Assembly: GCA_017537745.1 (NCBI GenBank)
Contig: JAFYKF010000001.1
Location: forward strand, 1-60,431
Source of the DNA: Candidatus Saccharimonadota bacterium
Lineage (GTDB): Bacteria > Patescibacteriota > Saccharimonadia > Saccharimonadales > Saccharimonadaceae
Length of the DNA stretch: 60,431 nt
Reading direction: 5' to 3'
The translations under genes and the position numbers were made by a program. How positions within the stretch are numbered: position 1 is the stretch's first letter; the number at the start of each line of letters is the position of its first letter. This document shows, piece by piece, positions 24,441 through 32,956 of the stretch. The notes beneath the pieces were generated by a model. That model made no database searches and had not been told where the DNA came from. It saw nothing but the letters and a program-made list of their open reading frames with translations.

Positions 24441-24526
24441 TTTTTTTTACAAAAAAACAACAAAAAGCAGGATGTCGGATCTCGCTAAAGCTCGATGCGA
24501 ATCCTCCTACCCGCCATTTTTTTTGA
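24421..24526 (+). repeat. 78-bp tail repeat after tRNA-Ser
   Basis: The 3' tRNA segment starting GAATCCT at 24421 recurs at 24499 as GAATCCTCCTACCCGCCA with TTTTTTTT after it. The spacer (CAACAAAAAGCAGGATGTCGG, then ATCTCGCT and GCTCGATGC) aligns with that of the 79-bp unit at tRNA-Gln. The copied tail is not identical to tRNA-Ser but has the form of another tRNA's acceptor end, with CTACCCGCCA. Confidence 0.8.
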
Positions 24527-24567
24527 CAAAAAAAGAAGTGCCCCCGGCCACGAAGTGGCGGGGGGCG
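24526..24567 (-). terminator. Terminator of the 24582 gene
   Basis: GCCCCCCGCCAC pairs with GTGGCCGGGGGC around TTC on the minus strand, followed after a short gap by TTTTTTT, a run shared with the tRNA-Ser tail element. Confidence 0.85.
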
Positions 24568-24581
24568 AAGAATGCGAAAGG

Positions 24582-25358
24582 CTAGAAGTCGAACACGATT
24601 TCGCCGAATCTGTCTCCGGCTCTGGCGAGATCTCTCGCCTGCAGGGCCTTGTAGACCCCGACATTGACGTTTCTCTGGTTGTCACCATAGGGGGCAGCTG
24701 TGTCTGAACAGTTGATCCCTCCATGATACATGAAAAGATATTTGCCGTCCAGGTGATATTCCCGGCAATCGGGCTCCAGGAAATACGCCCAGTTGTGCCA
24801 GATATCCTGGCTGATAGGCAAAGTCTTATCGGTCGGGATTTTTTCTTTGGCGGCGATGGCGTGGAACGTAGCGGAGTATCCCTCCGCAAATCCGGCGACC
24901 AGCCACCGGGTTTCACCGGGGTAAAATTGGGCGAATCGCTCTTCGCTGAACCGCATGCTGTAGCCGTAGCCACAGACCACCTCACTGAGGCGACGATACT
25001 TGGCGTGTCCGGTCGCCTGGGTGAACTCTGCGGCACCGAGACGCTCACGGGCCTCGCGGATCAGATGATCAACTTGCAGCTTGATACCCAGATCAAGCGG
25101 CAAATCGTCCATGGAGATGCAGGCCGCTTCGCGCTGCGGAAGGGTGTCCACCAGGGCTTTGAGTTGCCCCAGAATAAACCCTTTCTGCCAGGCGAGCTTT
25201 TCCTCGTGCTCTTTGGTCATAGCCGCGACAGCCTTATTGTCGTCATGGCCGCATTCGCGGAGAGACCGAAGAATGTCTCTAAGCTCACTGAGGACGTCGA
25301 GGCTCTCTTCGAGCCCACTCTCAGCATAACTGGAGCGCAACATGTTTTTTAAGTTCAT
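24582..25358 (-). CDS. GC-rich orphan gene, hypothetical protein
   Basis: The 258-residue protein begins MNLKNMLRSSYAESGLEESL and is not recognised. The N-terminal half is helical (a likely coiled coil through LDVLSELRDILRSLRE and beyond); the C-terminal half is aromatic and Gly-rich (VVCGYGYSMRFSEERFAQFY, EYHLDGKYLFMYHGG). No signal peptide or membrane helix. GGGAGGAGG lies six bases before the ATG at 25356-25358. It has a perfect promoter, a 140-base leader and its own terminator. GC-rich codons contrast with the following DUF1704 gene. Confidence 0.75.
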   Translation of the reverse strand: MNLKNMLRSSYAESGLEESLDVLSELRDILRSLRECGHDDNKAVAAMTKEHEEKLAWQKGFILGQLKALVDTLPQREAACISMDDLPLDLGIKLQVDHLIREARERLGAAEFTQATGHAKYRRLSEVVCGYGYSMRFSEERFAQFYPGETRWLVAGFAEGYSATFHAIAAKEKIPTDKTLPISQDIWHNWAYFLEPDCREYHLDGKYLFMYHGGINCSDTAAPYGDNQRNVNVGVYKALQARDLARAGDRFGEIVFDF

Positions 25359-25500
25359 TTTTTGCCTCCTCCCTTTCTGGGCTTGTAGCCCGCTCTGCTC
25401 GTTATTTTTTATAATAAACAGGGCGGGCCACAAGGTAAAGGGTCGCATTCTTTTAAAAGTACAAGTGGCAGATTTTACTCTAATCACACTAATTGTTTTA

Positions 25501-25529
25501 ATTATATCATACTTACGCTTTTTTGTCAA
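25501..25529 (-). promoter_or_regulatory. Perfect sigma-70 promoter of the 24582 gene
   Basis: TTGACA (plus 25524-25529), a 17-base spacer and TATAAT (plus 25501-25506) on the minus strand. The leader (about 25359-25494) contains a GCCCGCC/GAGCGGGC stem and the word TTGTACTTTTAAAA, which shares TGTACTTTTAAA with the 22489 gene leader. Confidence 0.88.
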
Positions 25530-25588
25530 TCTTGATTGGCAAAGCACTATTTTCATATGATATAATACAGATAAAGAGGAATACATAT

Positions 25589-26914
25589 ATGGAAAACACC
25601 CCAGAAACAAATGCCGAAGTTAAATCGGATTTTGGTGAAATTATTGATTTAGTTGGATCTACAAATATAACCGTTTATGAACGGTTGAATGCTTCTAACG
25701 ACAGCGCGGCAAAGGCCGAATTTGTAGCCAATCCCGAGATGGAACATCCGAAAAATGAATACGGCAATTTGGATGAAGAAGAAGTGCGACGAAATTTAGC
25801 TACTCTGGAGCAAGTGGAAGAAAAATTAGAAGATTCGGATTTAAGCGAAAAACGGAGGCGGCTAGTAAGACTGCTTGCCGATGATTGTAAAACGAAAAAT
25901 GAATTTTTGGCGGCAAACATTGCGTATAATGCGGCGGAAACGCCAGAAGAAAAAGCGCAGGCAGCGGAATGGCATCGACAGACAAATGAGGAGTTATACG
26001 GTAAACCAGACGAGGATACATTTTATACTCTTTTAAGAGAGAAAATCGACAGCATAGACGTGGCTAATTTGTCCGAAGAAGACCGTAAAATATATGATTG
26101 GCTGATGGCGGAGATTGGACCGCTACCAGAGAAAACCGGTGGTAGATTTAAACCAAAACCGGAAACGGTCCAGAGATTTGGAGAGATGGTAAGGGAATTC
26201 TTTGGTGCTTTTTTGAAGCACATTCCAGAGGACAGAAAAAGTTTTACCTCTGAAGAGGTGGTCGATATTATTAATGAAATTGCGGATACGGAGTTCGGCG
26301 GTCTAAATATCAAGTACCGGGCAGTGATTGACCCGAAAGCCGCGAATGCTTCTACTAATCATGAGGAACGAACATTGAAATTCCCGGCAGGGGTTGAGTA
26401 TAGTAGGAAACGGGCACAAGGATTGATTGTACATGAATTTGGTACACATATGTTGCGTGCGGTGCCGTATCTCGGACAGGAGATACAGGCTTTTGCTTCA
26501 GAATTGCCCGGCAACGAAACGTTTGATGAGGGAATTGCAAAGTGCACGGAACAGGCAATTGATGGCAAATATGCCGACTCCGGAATAGACCATTACATTA
26601 ATATTGGCCTAGCAACTTTTAAGGGGAAGAACTTCCGCGAAATATACCAAATCCAGATGGCTTTAAAACATTTAACTGGAGAGAGTGACAAGACGGTATT
26701 GAACGCTGTACAGAGATGCTTTAGGGGAACCGGCGAATTGGTTAATAATAAGGATTTAGCATATTACAATGGCGCAAACCAAGTGTGGCAATATATTGAA
26801 GAACACATAGATGATCCAGAATTATTTGATAGTTTATTCCTAACTGGGAAAGCAAATATGGCAAACCCGGCGCAGGAAGCTCTATCATATGAAATGAGAA
26901 CGAGTGGCATATGA
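25589..26914 (+). CDS. DUF1704 (MATCAP-like) metallopeptidase
   Basis: The 441-residue protein contains IVHEFGTHMLR, with H282-E283 and H287 forming the HExxxH zinc site of DUF1704, and a downstream DEGIA (D313-E314-G315) corresponding to the family's QEGLA motif and third ligand. Eukaryotic members remove the C-terminal tyrosine of tubulin; bacterial roles are unknown. The N-terminal 200 residues are acidic and helical. TATAAT at 25561-25566 and AGAGGA before the ATG give a short-leader start. The last codons overlap queH by four bases. Confidence 0.85.
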   Translation: MENTPETNAEVKSDFGEIIDLVGSTNITVYERLNASNDSAAKAEFVANPEMEHPKNEYGNLDEEEVRRNLATLEQVEEKLEDSDLSEKRRRLVRLLADDCKTKNEFLAANIAYNAAETPEEKAQAAEWHRQTNEELYGKPDEDTFYTLLREKIDSIDVANLSEEDRKIYDWLMAEIGPLPEKTGGRFKPKPETVQRFGEMVREFFGAFLKHIPEDRKSFTSEEVVDIINEIADTEFGGLNIKYRAVIDPKAANASTNHEERTLKFPAGVEYSRKRAQGLIVHEFGTHMLRAVPYLGQEIQAFASELPGNETFDEGIAKCTEQAIDGKYADSGIDHYINIGLATFKGKNFREIYQIQMALKHLTGESDKTVLNAVQRCFRGTGELVNNKDLAYYNGANQVWQYIEEHIDDPELFDSLFLTGKANMANPAQEALSYEMRTSGI

Positions 26915-27468
26915 AATTATTGATGCATACATGCTGTGCACCCTGTTCGGTATATTGTATTGATTCTTTGCGAGCAGAGGAGATCGAACCGACGGTTTTT
27001 TGGTATAATCCAAATATTCATCCCTATATAGAATACAAGGCAAGGAGAGATTGTCTAAAAGAATATTGTGCAAAGGTAGGGGTAGAGTCGATATTTATTG
27101 AAGAATATGGGCTGGATGAATTTTGTAAAAACGTAGTCGCCGACATCCCTAATCGGTGCGTTAACTATTGTTACAAAAAGCGTCTAACCGAATGTGTACG
27201 TTACGCGGCAAAGAACGGGTACGATGCTTTTACGACGACACTGCTGGTTTCACCCTACCAAAAACATGAAGAACTGATAAAAGTGTGCGAGGAATTGGCA
27301 GCCTTATCTGGGGTAAAGTTTTTGTACCGAGATTTTAGGGTGGGATTTCGCGAGGGGCAAGCAAAAGCACGTGAGCTCGGTTTGTATATGCAAAAATACT
27401 GTGGTTGTATTTTTTCAGAGGAAGATAGATACCGAAAACAGATTGAGCGAGATAAGAACATGATATAA
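26911..27468 (+). CDS. queH: Epoxyqueuosine reductase QueH
   Basis: The 185-residue protein begins MKLLMHTCCAPCSVYCI, with the CC and CxxC iron-sulfur ligands, contains FWYNPNIHPYIEYKARRDCL, TTTLLVSPYQKHEEL and GFREGQAKARELGLYMQKYCGC, all diagnostic of QueH (formerly DUF208). It reduces epoxyqueuosine to queuosine in the anticodon of tRNAs. The ATG overlaps the stop of the DUF1704 gene (ATGA). Confidence 0.95.
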   Translation: MKLLMHTCCAPCSVYCIDSLRAEEIEPTVFWYNPNIHPYIEYKARRDCLKEYCAKVGVESIFIEEYGLDEFCKNVVADIPNRCVNYCYKKRLTECVRYAAKNGYDAFTTTLLVSPYQKHEELIKVCEELAALSGVKFLYRDFRVGFREGQAKARELGLYMQKYCGCIFSEEDRYRKQIERDKNMI

Positions 27469-27487
27469 TTACGGTGAGAACCCAAAT

Positions 27488-28486
27488 ATGACAGAGGAAA
27501 AGCGAGTTGAGATTTATAAGGGATTGTCTGGGGAAGTAGTTTTTGATGTAGATGAAGAGGGGGAGACAATTTGGGCAACACAAGCGCAAATTACGGAAAT
27601 TTTCGGCGTAGACAGAACGGTAATTGGTCGCCATTTAAGAAATATTTTCAGAGAAGGTGAATTGGATGAAAAACAAGTATGTGCAAAAAATGCACATACT
27701 GGTCCGGATGGAAAAACCTACCAAGTCAACATGTATAATTTGGATGCAATCATTTCGGTGGGGTATCGCGTAAATTCTAAAAAAGCGACACGTTTTAGAA
27801 TTTGGGCGACGAGGGTATTAAAACAATATGTAACTGGGGGGATAGCGATCAACGAAAGACGGTTGGCACAACTAGCTGAGAAAAAGGAAATTAAAAAGCT
27901 ACATGATGTAGAAGATATGATGGCGCTAGTGCGTCGTCTTACCACACGAAATGAATTAGACGCTGGGGAAGCAAATGGAGTGTTAGAGGTAATCTCGCGA
28001 TATGCTGGCAGTTTTAAAACCTTAGAAGAATATGATGATGGGCACATCGATTTGTCTTTTATGGGAACGGGGAAGAGGCGACAAAAAGAGCTAACTATAG
28101 CGATGTGCGAAGAGGCGGTTGAAAATCTACGGGATAACGTGGGTGGTTCTGATTTATTTGGTAAAAAACGCAATAATTCTTTCGAAGGGAGTTTAAATTC
28201 AATTTTCCAAAGTTTTGACGGCAAGGAGTTATACCCGAGCGTACCAGAGAAAGCGGCAAATTTGCTGTATTTCGTGATTAAAGATCACCCATTTTATGAT
28301 GGAAATAAGCGGATCGGGGCGTTGCTTTTTATTCTATTTTTAACCTTGAACGATTGTCATTTGACAGAGAATGGTGAAACAAAGATTTCTGATCGGGCAT
28401 TAACGGCGATTGCGCTCTTAATTGCTGAGAGTGAGCCGAAAGAAAAGGGGTTAATCGTATCGCTTGTCTGCAAATTGCTAGAGTAG
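27488..28486 (+). CDS. RhuM-Fic fusion protein
   Basis: Residues 1-130 match the RhuM/phage-antirepressor-like N-terminus (WATQAQITEIFGVDRTVIGRHLRNIF, then RVNSKKATRFRIWATRVLKQYV). Residues 190-332 are a Fic domain with HPFYDGNKR at 267-275, the complete HxFxDGNKR catalytic motif, and a flap region FEGSLNSIFQSFDGKELYPS. Fic enzymes AMPylate or otherwise modify proteins. This two-domain arrangement is known from bacteria as a RhuM-family protein. A strict (S/T)xxxE(G/N) inhibitory motif is not seen. TATAAT at about 27463 precedes it and no SD is evident. Confidence 0.9.
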   Translation: MTEEKRVEIYKGLSGEVVFDVDEEGETIWATQAQITEIFGVDRTVIGRHLRNIFREGELDEKQVCAKNAHTGPDGKTYQVNMYNLDAIISVGYRVNSKKATRFRIWATRVLKQYVTGGIAINERRLAQLAEKKEIKKLHDVEDMMALVRRLTTRNELDAGEANGVLEVISRYAGSFKTLEEYDDGHIDLSFMGTGKRRQKELTIAMCEEAVENLRDNVGGSDLFGKKRNNSFEGSLNSIFQSFDGKELYPSVPEKAANLLYFVIKDHPFYDGNKRIGALLFILFLTLNDCHLTENGETKISDRALTAIALLIAESEPKEKGLIVSLVCKLLE

Positions 28487-28544
28487 CACAGTGGACAATA
28501 AGGCTATGTTTTTATTTTTGGTGGAAAAGTGATACAATTGAGGT

Positions 28545-29294
28545 ATGAAACAGAGCGAGAAGACCAGAGGGAAAAACAAAAAAGGCGGGCTAAAGACAAA
28601 AGCTCAAAAGATACGCGCGCGAATGCTCAATGCTTATTATGGTAACCCTACCAAAGACATGAAGTTGATTGCGATTACTGGTTCGACTGGCAAAACTACG
28701 GTGGCGCATTATGTACATGAAATTTTACGGGTTTCTGGCGAACAGGTGGCTGTGCTAGCAAGCGACCAGCCATTTAAGGTGGGAATGTTACATAAGTTTC
28801 TTTCGGACGCTTGGAAGGCGGGCGCCAACGTAGTAATTGTGACGGTGCCAGCTGCAGTGTTAAGGGATAACGTTTTCCATGGTTTACCAGTAATGGTGGC
28901 GGCAATGACAAATTTCGTGACCTCTTCGCTAAAAGACATGTCACCAGAGGAATTTTTGGAGTCTGAAAAAACATTATTTGATATGAACCCAGAGATTGTC
29001 GTAATGAATCATGATGATTTGCATTATGATACGTTTTCAGATTATCACGGAAGTTTGATGACACTAAGCTATGGACAAACAGGAAAAGACATCAAAATTT
29101 TGAATTCCAAACTATATCCAAAGGGAACTGAAGCCACTATATCTATAAAATCTGACATTATTAATGTAGCAACGTTTGTACCTGGTGAGACTGCAGTGTC
29201 ATATATGGCTTGCGCCGTGGCAATTGCCGAGGCGTTGAGGATTAAAACAGACGATATGATAGACGGCATTGCCGAATGGCAACCAGAGGGATAG
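28545..29294 (+). CDS. Truncated Mur ligase-like ATPase
   Basis: The 249-residue protein has a basic N-terminus, then IAITGSTGKTTVAHYVHEILR (P-loop near 44-52) and a central Mur-ligase-like domain (ANVVIVTVPAAVLRDNVFHG, AAMTNFVTSSLKDMSPEEFL, IVVMNHDD). The C-terminal domain that binds the amino acid in MurC-F is missing, and the protein ends at a proper stop. It may be a paralogue of the murE-like gene at 30472. TACAAT lies six bases before the ATG, a leaderless-type start. A TetR regulator follows closely. Confidence 0.8.
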   Translation: MKQSEKTRGKNKKGGLKTKAQKIRARMLNAYYGNPTKDMKLIAITGSTGKTTVAHYVHEILRVSGEQVAVLASDQPFKVGMLHKFLSDAWKAGANVVIVTVPAAVLRDNVFHGLPVMVAAMTNFVTSSLKDMSPEEFLESEKTLFDMNPEIVVMNHDDLHYDTFSDYHGSLMTLSYGQTGKDIKILNSKLYPKGTEATISIKSDIINVATFVPGETAVSYMACAVAIAEALRIKTDDMIDGIAEWQPEG

Positions 29295-29297
29295 ATT

Positions 29298-29867
29298 TTG
29301 AAACGCTATTATCCAGGCATAACGGATAAGAGGTTAAATAACCGGCGATTTTACAGAACAGAAGAGGCCATTTTAAAGGCCTTTTTTGGTAATACATATC
29401 TGAGTGTTAGAGAGGTAACGAGACAGGTGGGGATAGCGAGGTCGACTTTTTATCATCACCACCAGTCCACGGCAAAGATAGTGGCAGATTACCAAAGATA
29501 TATTATTGACAAGTACAAAAGATTAACCAAGAAAATGCTTGGTGCACAAAAGGTGCCGGCACGGATGATGTATGAGCGAACATTGCTTTTTATTGTGCAA
29601 CATAAGAAAGTATTTAAAATATTACTGGCAGGTAAGGAACGTAGTATTTTAAAGTATATGATTGCCAAAATGCAGCCGCGACTGGTGGATATAATGCATT
29701 TACCGAAAAACTCGAAAAAGATCTTTTTGGTTTATGAAGGAGAAGTGACGTCACTCATGGACGCGTGGTGTAGAAACGGAATGAGGGAGGATGAAATAAA
29801 TCGATTACTCGATGAAATAATATTTTTAACAGAAACAGCTAGAGTGAGGTTAAAAATATTGCTATAG
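29298..29867 (+). CDS. TetR-family regulator
   Basis: The 189-residue protein has an N-terminal helix-turn-helix LSVREVTRQVGIARSTFYHHHQS, the TetR recognition-helix pattern, and a helical ligand-binding C-terminal part. The start is TTG at 29298 with AGAGGG about seven bases upstream, three bases after the Mur-like gene, so they are cotranscribed. Targets are unknown; the palindrome at 33756 is one candidate. Confidence 0.82.
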   Translation: MKRYYPGITDKRLNNRRFYRTEEAILKAFFGNTYLSVREVTRQVGIARSTFYHHHQSTAKIVADYQRYIIDKYKRLTKKMLGAQKVPARMMYERTLLFIVQHKKVFKILLAGKERSILKYMIAKMQPRLVDIMHLPKNSKKIFLVYEGEVTSLMDAWCRNGMREDEINRLLDEIIFLTETARVRLKILL

Positions 29868-29868
29868 A

Positions 29869-30441
29869 TTAATTGTCTTCTTCTGAGTTGGAGTCACCCG
29901 ATTCGGAGTCGGTGGGAACTTCTTCGATTTGGTTGATTTCTTCACCACGATTTTTTGCTTGATAGGCTTCAATGGCGGCGGCTTGTTGACGGATATCTGA
30001 AGCGGTAAGGCCCTCAAATTGACTAGTATCAGCGGTAACAATTATATATTTATCGGTTAGTTCGGCATTTTTAAATTCGATTTGATTCTTTAATGTTTCG
30101 TAGGCGATTTCGGCAGACCTGGCATCCTCATATTCAAAATATGTTTTCATGCTAACCACTAGGTCGTCTTCGTATTCATAGACAACATAGGTCTGACGAT
30201 GAGACGGGCCGGAGGTGGAGTCGGTGGGGGTTAGGTTAATGGTAGTCTTGGTGGAGTTGGAGACAAAATAGTCGTCACTGATTGGTGGTTTATTCAAATA
30301 TGATATGACAACCCAACTAACAATGGCTATTGATATCATCGAGATGACTATACAGGTAATGTAGATTGGGGCTTTGCTCTTTTTTGCAGATTTTGGTTTT
30401 TCTTTAGGTACTTTTCTAATAACATTATTATTTAGATACAT
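29869..30441 (-). CDS. Single-pass membrane protein of unknown function
   Basis: The 190-residue protein has a basic N-terminus (KVPKEKPKSAKKSKA), one membrane helix (ITCIVISMISIAIVSWVVISYL), and an extracytoplasmic domain with YVVYEYEDDLVVSMKTYFEYED, ending in an acidic Ser/Glu tail. Family not recognised. GGAGGTAAG directly precedes the ATG. It is probably the last gene of the murE operon, 30 bases after murE. Confidence 0.75.
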   Translation of the reverse strand: MYLNNNVIRKVPKEKPKSAKKSKAPIYITCIVISMISIAIVSWVVISYLNKPPISDDYFVSNSTKTTINLTPTDSTSGPSHRQTYVVYEYEDDLVVSMKTYFEYEDARSAEIAYETLKNQIEFKNAELTDKYIIVTADTSQFEGLTASDIRQQAAAIEAYQAKNRGEEINQIEEVPTDSESGDSNSEEDN

Positions 30442-30471
30442 CTTACCTCCGTAAGCAACATTATAAATTTA

Positions 30472-31725
30472 TTATACATAATATCCAAGAGAGTGGAGAA
30501 CTTTCTTGGCTACTTTAATATCTTCAAAATCGTGGGGACCATCAGCGCGAAGAATGGATTTTTCATGGCCTTTGCCAAGTATCAAAACAAGGTCGCCTTT
30601 TTTAGCGGTCTTGAGAGCGTATTGAATAGCTTTTTCTCGGTCTAGCTCTTTGATTAAATCTTTGCCTAGGACTTTGCCTTCTTTAGTTGCACCCTCTATG
30701 AAGCCTTGTGCGATTTTTTCTGGGTCTTCATCACGCGAGTCGTCCTCGGTAATAATAACGAGGTCAGAATATTTGGCAAGGATGCGGCCACGGATTGGAC
30801 GCGTAGACGGATCACGACGACCGGCACCACCATGAACGGATATTATTTTTCCTTTATGGCTCGAAACACTATCAAACACTTTTTCTAAGGCATCGGGGGC
30901 ATGGGCATAATCAACAATCACCGTGAAAGGCTGGCCTTCATCAATGATGTTCATGCGGCCTTCAACACTGTCTAGCGATTTGATGCCGTCTTCGATTTGT
31001 TTATTAGTGAGACCAAGCTTTTTGCCAACTAGGCACGCAGCGAGGGAATTATAGACATTAAATTCGCCCGGAATATTAGTTTCAATTTTTATATCATTGC
31101 ATGAATATTTTACACCAGAGACAGACAATTTAATATTTTCAGCGCGGTTTTCGCCATTATTTATACCATATGTGATATATTTTTTAGCAATAGTCTTGTA
31201 GTAGTCCGTTGATTTGTCGTCTGCATTGAGGATACTAAATTTGGCTTTTTTAAATAGCTTTCCTTTGGCGGCACGATAGCGGGCGATGGTCTTGTGGTAG
31301 TCTAGGTGTTCATGAGTAAGATTAGTAAATACTGCAATCTCAAAAGGGACACCCAGTGGACGAAATTCAGTAAGAGCATGAGAAGTTACTTCGAGAACCA
31401 GAAATTCCGCACCAGCATCTGCAATGTCTTTGATGCGTTGATTTAGAGTAAACGTGTCGACCATAGTCATGTGGCCAAGTTCCGGTTTCAGCTTGTCTAC
31501 ACCATATGCAACTGTAGTCATGATGCCGGTTTTATACCCAGCTTGTTTAAGCATGTTCCAGATCATAAAGCAGGTGGTGGTTTTGCCATTGGTGCCAGTG
31601 ACACCAATGACGCGTAGTTTTTTGGCTGGATGATGATACTTGTTACTGGCAACTACAGCTTGAAGAAAGTGATAGGGCCTTACCAGGTCGTTGTAAAAGG
31701 GGAGTTTTTCTAGCTGCTTTTTCAT
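30472..31725 (-). CDS. murE: UDP-N-acetylmuramyl-tripeptide synthetase, MurE
   Basis: The 417-residue protein has the Mur P-loop VTGTNGKTTT near 42-51, VLEVTSHAL, the central FTNLTHEHLDYHKT and C-terminal VDYAHAPDALEKV and ILGKGHEKS. It adds the third amino acid to UDP-MurNAc-dipeptide. Two oddities: the usual N-terminal UDP-binding domain of about 80 residues is nearly absent, and the selectivity motif DNPR reads DDSR (TEDDSRDEDP). The Arg suggests a diaminopimelate-type enzyme, but this is inference. It follows the ABC permease gene by one base. Confidence 0.9.
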   Translation of the reverse strand: MKKQLEKLPFYNDLVRPYHFLQAVVASNKYHHPAKKLRVIGVTGTNGKTTTCFMIWNMLKQAGYKTGIMTTVAYGVDKLKPELGHMTMVDTFTLNQRIKDIADAGAEFLVLEVTSHALTEFRPLGVPFEIAVFTNLTHEHLDYHKTIARYRAAKGKLFKKAKFSILNADDKSTDYYKTIAKKYITYGINNGENRAENIKLSVSGVKYSCNDIKIETNIPGEFNVYNSLAACLVGKKLGLTNKQIEDGIKSLDSVEGRMNIIDEGQPFTVIVDYAHAPDALEKVFDSVSSHKGKIISVHGGAGRRDPSTRPIRGRILAKYSDLVIITEDDSRDEDPEKIAQGFIEGATKEGKVLGKDLIKELDREKAIQYALKTAKKGDLVLILGKGHEKSILRADGPHDFEDIKVAKKVLHSLGYYV

Positions 31726-31726
31726 A

Positions 31727-32956
31727 TTATCTATAATGTTTTAGTGAGTCGATAGGATTCTTGGTAGCGGCCTTAATGGCTGGATAGGTACCAAAGAGGA
31801 TACCGACAACTACCGACGTCGACAAGGTTATCGCGATGATTTCGAGGCTAATATACGGCGTAAATGGAGTAATAATTGACACAAAGAAGGCCATTATGTA
31901 TCCAAGCACTATGCCCAAGAGCCCACCAAGTATAGATAAGATGAGGGATTCTAACATAAATTGCATTAAGATGTTTTGAGATGAAGCCCCGACGGCTTTT
32001 CTGATGCCAATTTCATGAGTGCGCTCCGCGACAGAAACAAGCATAATATTCATTACGCCGATACCACCAACTACAAGTGAGACGCCTGCTACGATAGCAA
32101 GCATACCAGAGATAATATTAAGCAGACTACTTGCCGGATGGGTAATAGCATCACCATACGCCACACTAAAGTTGGTGTCACCGGAGTGGTTAGCGGTAAG
32201 AGTCTCGCGAATGCTACCGGAAACGGTTTCTAGCGCAGAGGTTGCAGAGACTTTAACATTAATTTGTTGAATTTGGATTGAGCTCATTAAAGTTGCGAGC
32301 ACATCTATATCAATGATGAGCGCATTATTAAAATCTACGTTATTAAAATTAATAGTGTCTTCAACCTCTTCTAACACACCTACCACGATAAAACGTTGGC
32401 CGTGGAATGTGAGGGTGCGGCCGACTGGGTTAGAAGTGTTAAAGAGTAAAAGTGATAGCAGGTGACCAACCACAATAGAATTTTCTTTGTTTTTTTCCGT
32501 AATAAACGCTCCATAACGTAGGGTAAGCGGATTGATATTTATGAAGTCGGCGGTGGTGCCAAGTACAGTGGCAGAAGCCACAACGTTGTCGTCATCTGTG
32601 ACTGTATTGGATGAAATAGCAATTGGAGCAACCGCATCTACATCCTCGATTTTAGCAATAGATGCAACGTCTGTGACGTCGAGATTGCTTTTTGAATAAT
32701 CGGCAGAGGAGGTAAGCTCTTCGACAAGATTCGTCACTGTATCCTTATTGGTGCTGGGGCGAACCACAATTAAATCGGCACCAACATCGGAGATCTCTTC
32801 GGAGATTAGACGAGAGATGCTGCCAGTAAGACTTAGTATAAGAATAATACTAGCAATGCCAATTGCAATGCCTAAGCAGGTTAGGAAAGAACGGGTGCGG
32901 TTTTCCTTAATCGATGTTTTGGCAAGTCGCAAATGGGTACGAAACAATAGGGCCAT
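31727..32956 (-). CDS. MacB-type ABC exporter permease
   Basis: The 409-residue protein has the MacB/FtsX-like topology: an N-terminal membrane helix (FLTCLGIAIGIASIILILSL), a large extracytoplasmic domain of about 220 residues, and three C-terminal helices, with GIGVMNIMLVSVAERTHEIGIRKAVGAS marking the family. In Gram-positive cells such transporters export peptides or lipoproteins. It overlaps the ATPase gene by one base. Confidence 0.92.
   Translation of the reverse strand: MALLFRTHLRLAKTSIKENRTRSFLTCLGIAIGIASIILILSLTGSISRLISEEISDVGADLIVVRPSTNKDTVTNLVEELTSSADYSKSNLDVTDVASIAKIEDVDAVAPIAISSNTVTDDDNVVASATVLGTTADFININPLTLRYGAFITEKNKENSIVVGHLLSLLLFNTSNPVGRTLTFHGQRFIVVGVLEEVEDTINFNNVDFNNALIIDIDVLATLMSSIQIQQINVKVSATSALETVSGSIRETLTANHSGDTNFSVAYGDAITHPASSLLNIISGMLAIVAGVSLVVGGIGVMNIMLVSVAERTHEIGIRKAVGASSQNILMQFMLESLILSILGGLLGIVLGYIMAFFVSIITPFTPYISLEIIAITLSTSVVVGILFGTYPAIKAATKNPIDSLKHYR

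Noticed and set aside
24275-24526. ORF running through tRNA-Ser
   Set aside because: It translates the tRNA itself and its tail repeat; not a gene.
24723-25352. 209-residue plus-strand ORF opposite the 24582 gene
   Set aside because: No start signals on the plus strand, while the minus strand has all signals; GC-rich third positions create the open frame.
26911-26914. Alternative genetic code with TGA as glycine (Gracilibacteria/SR1)
   Set aside because: The DUF1704 gene ends at TGA exactly where queH starts, and other overlaps (46834-46836, 60212-60214) also need TGA as stop.
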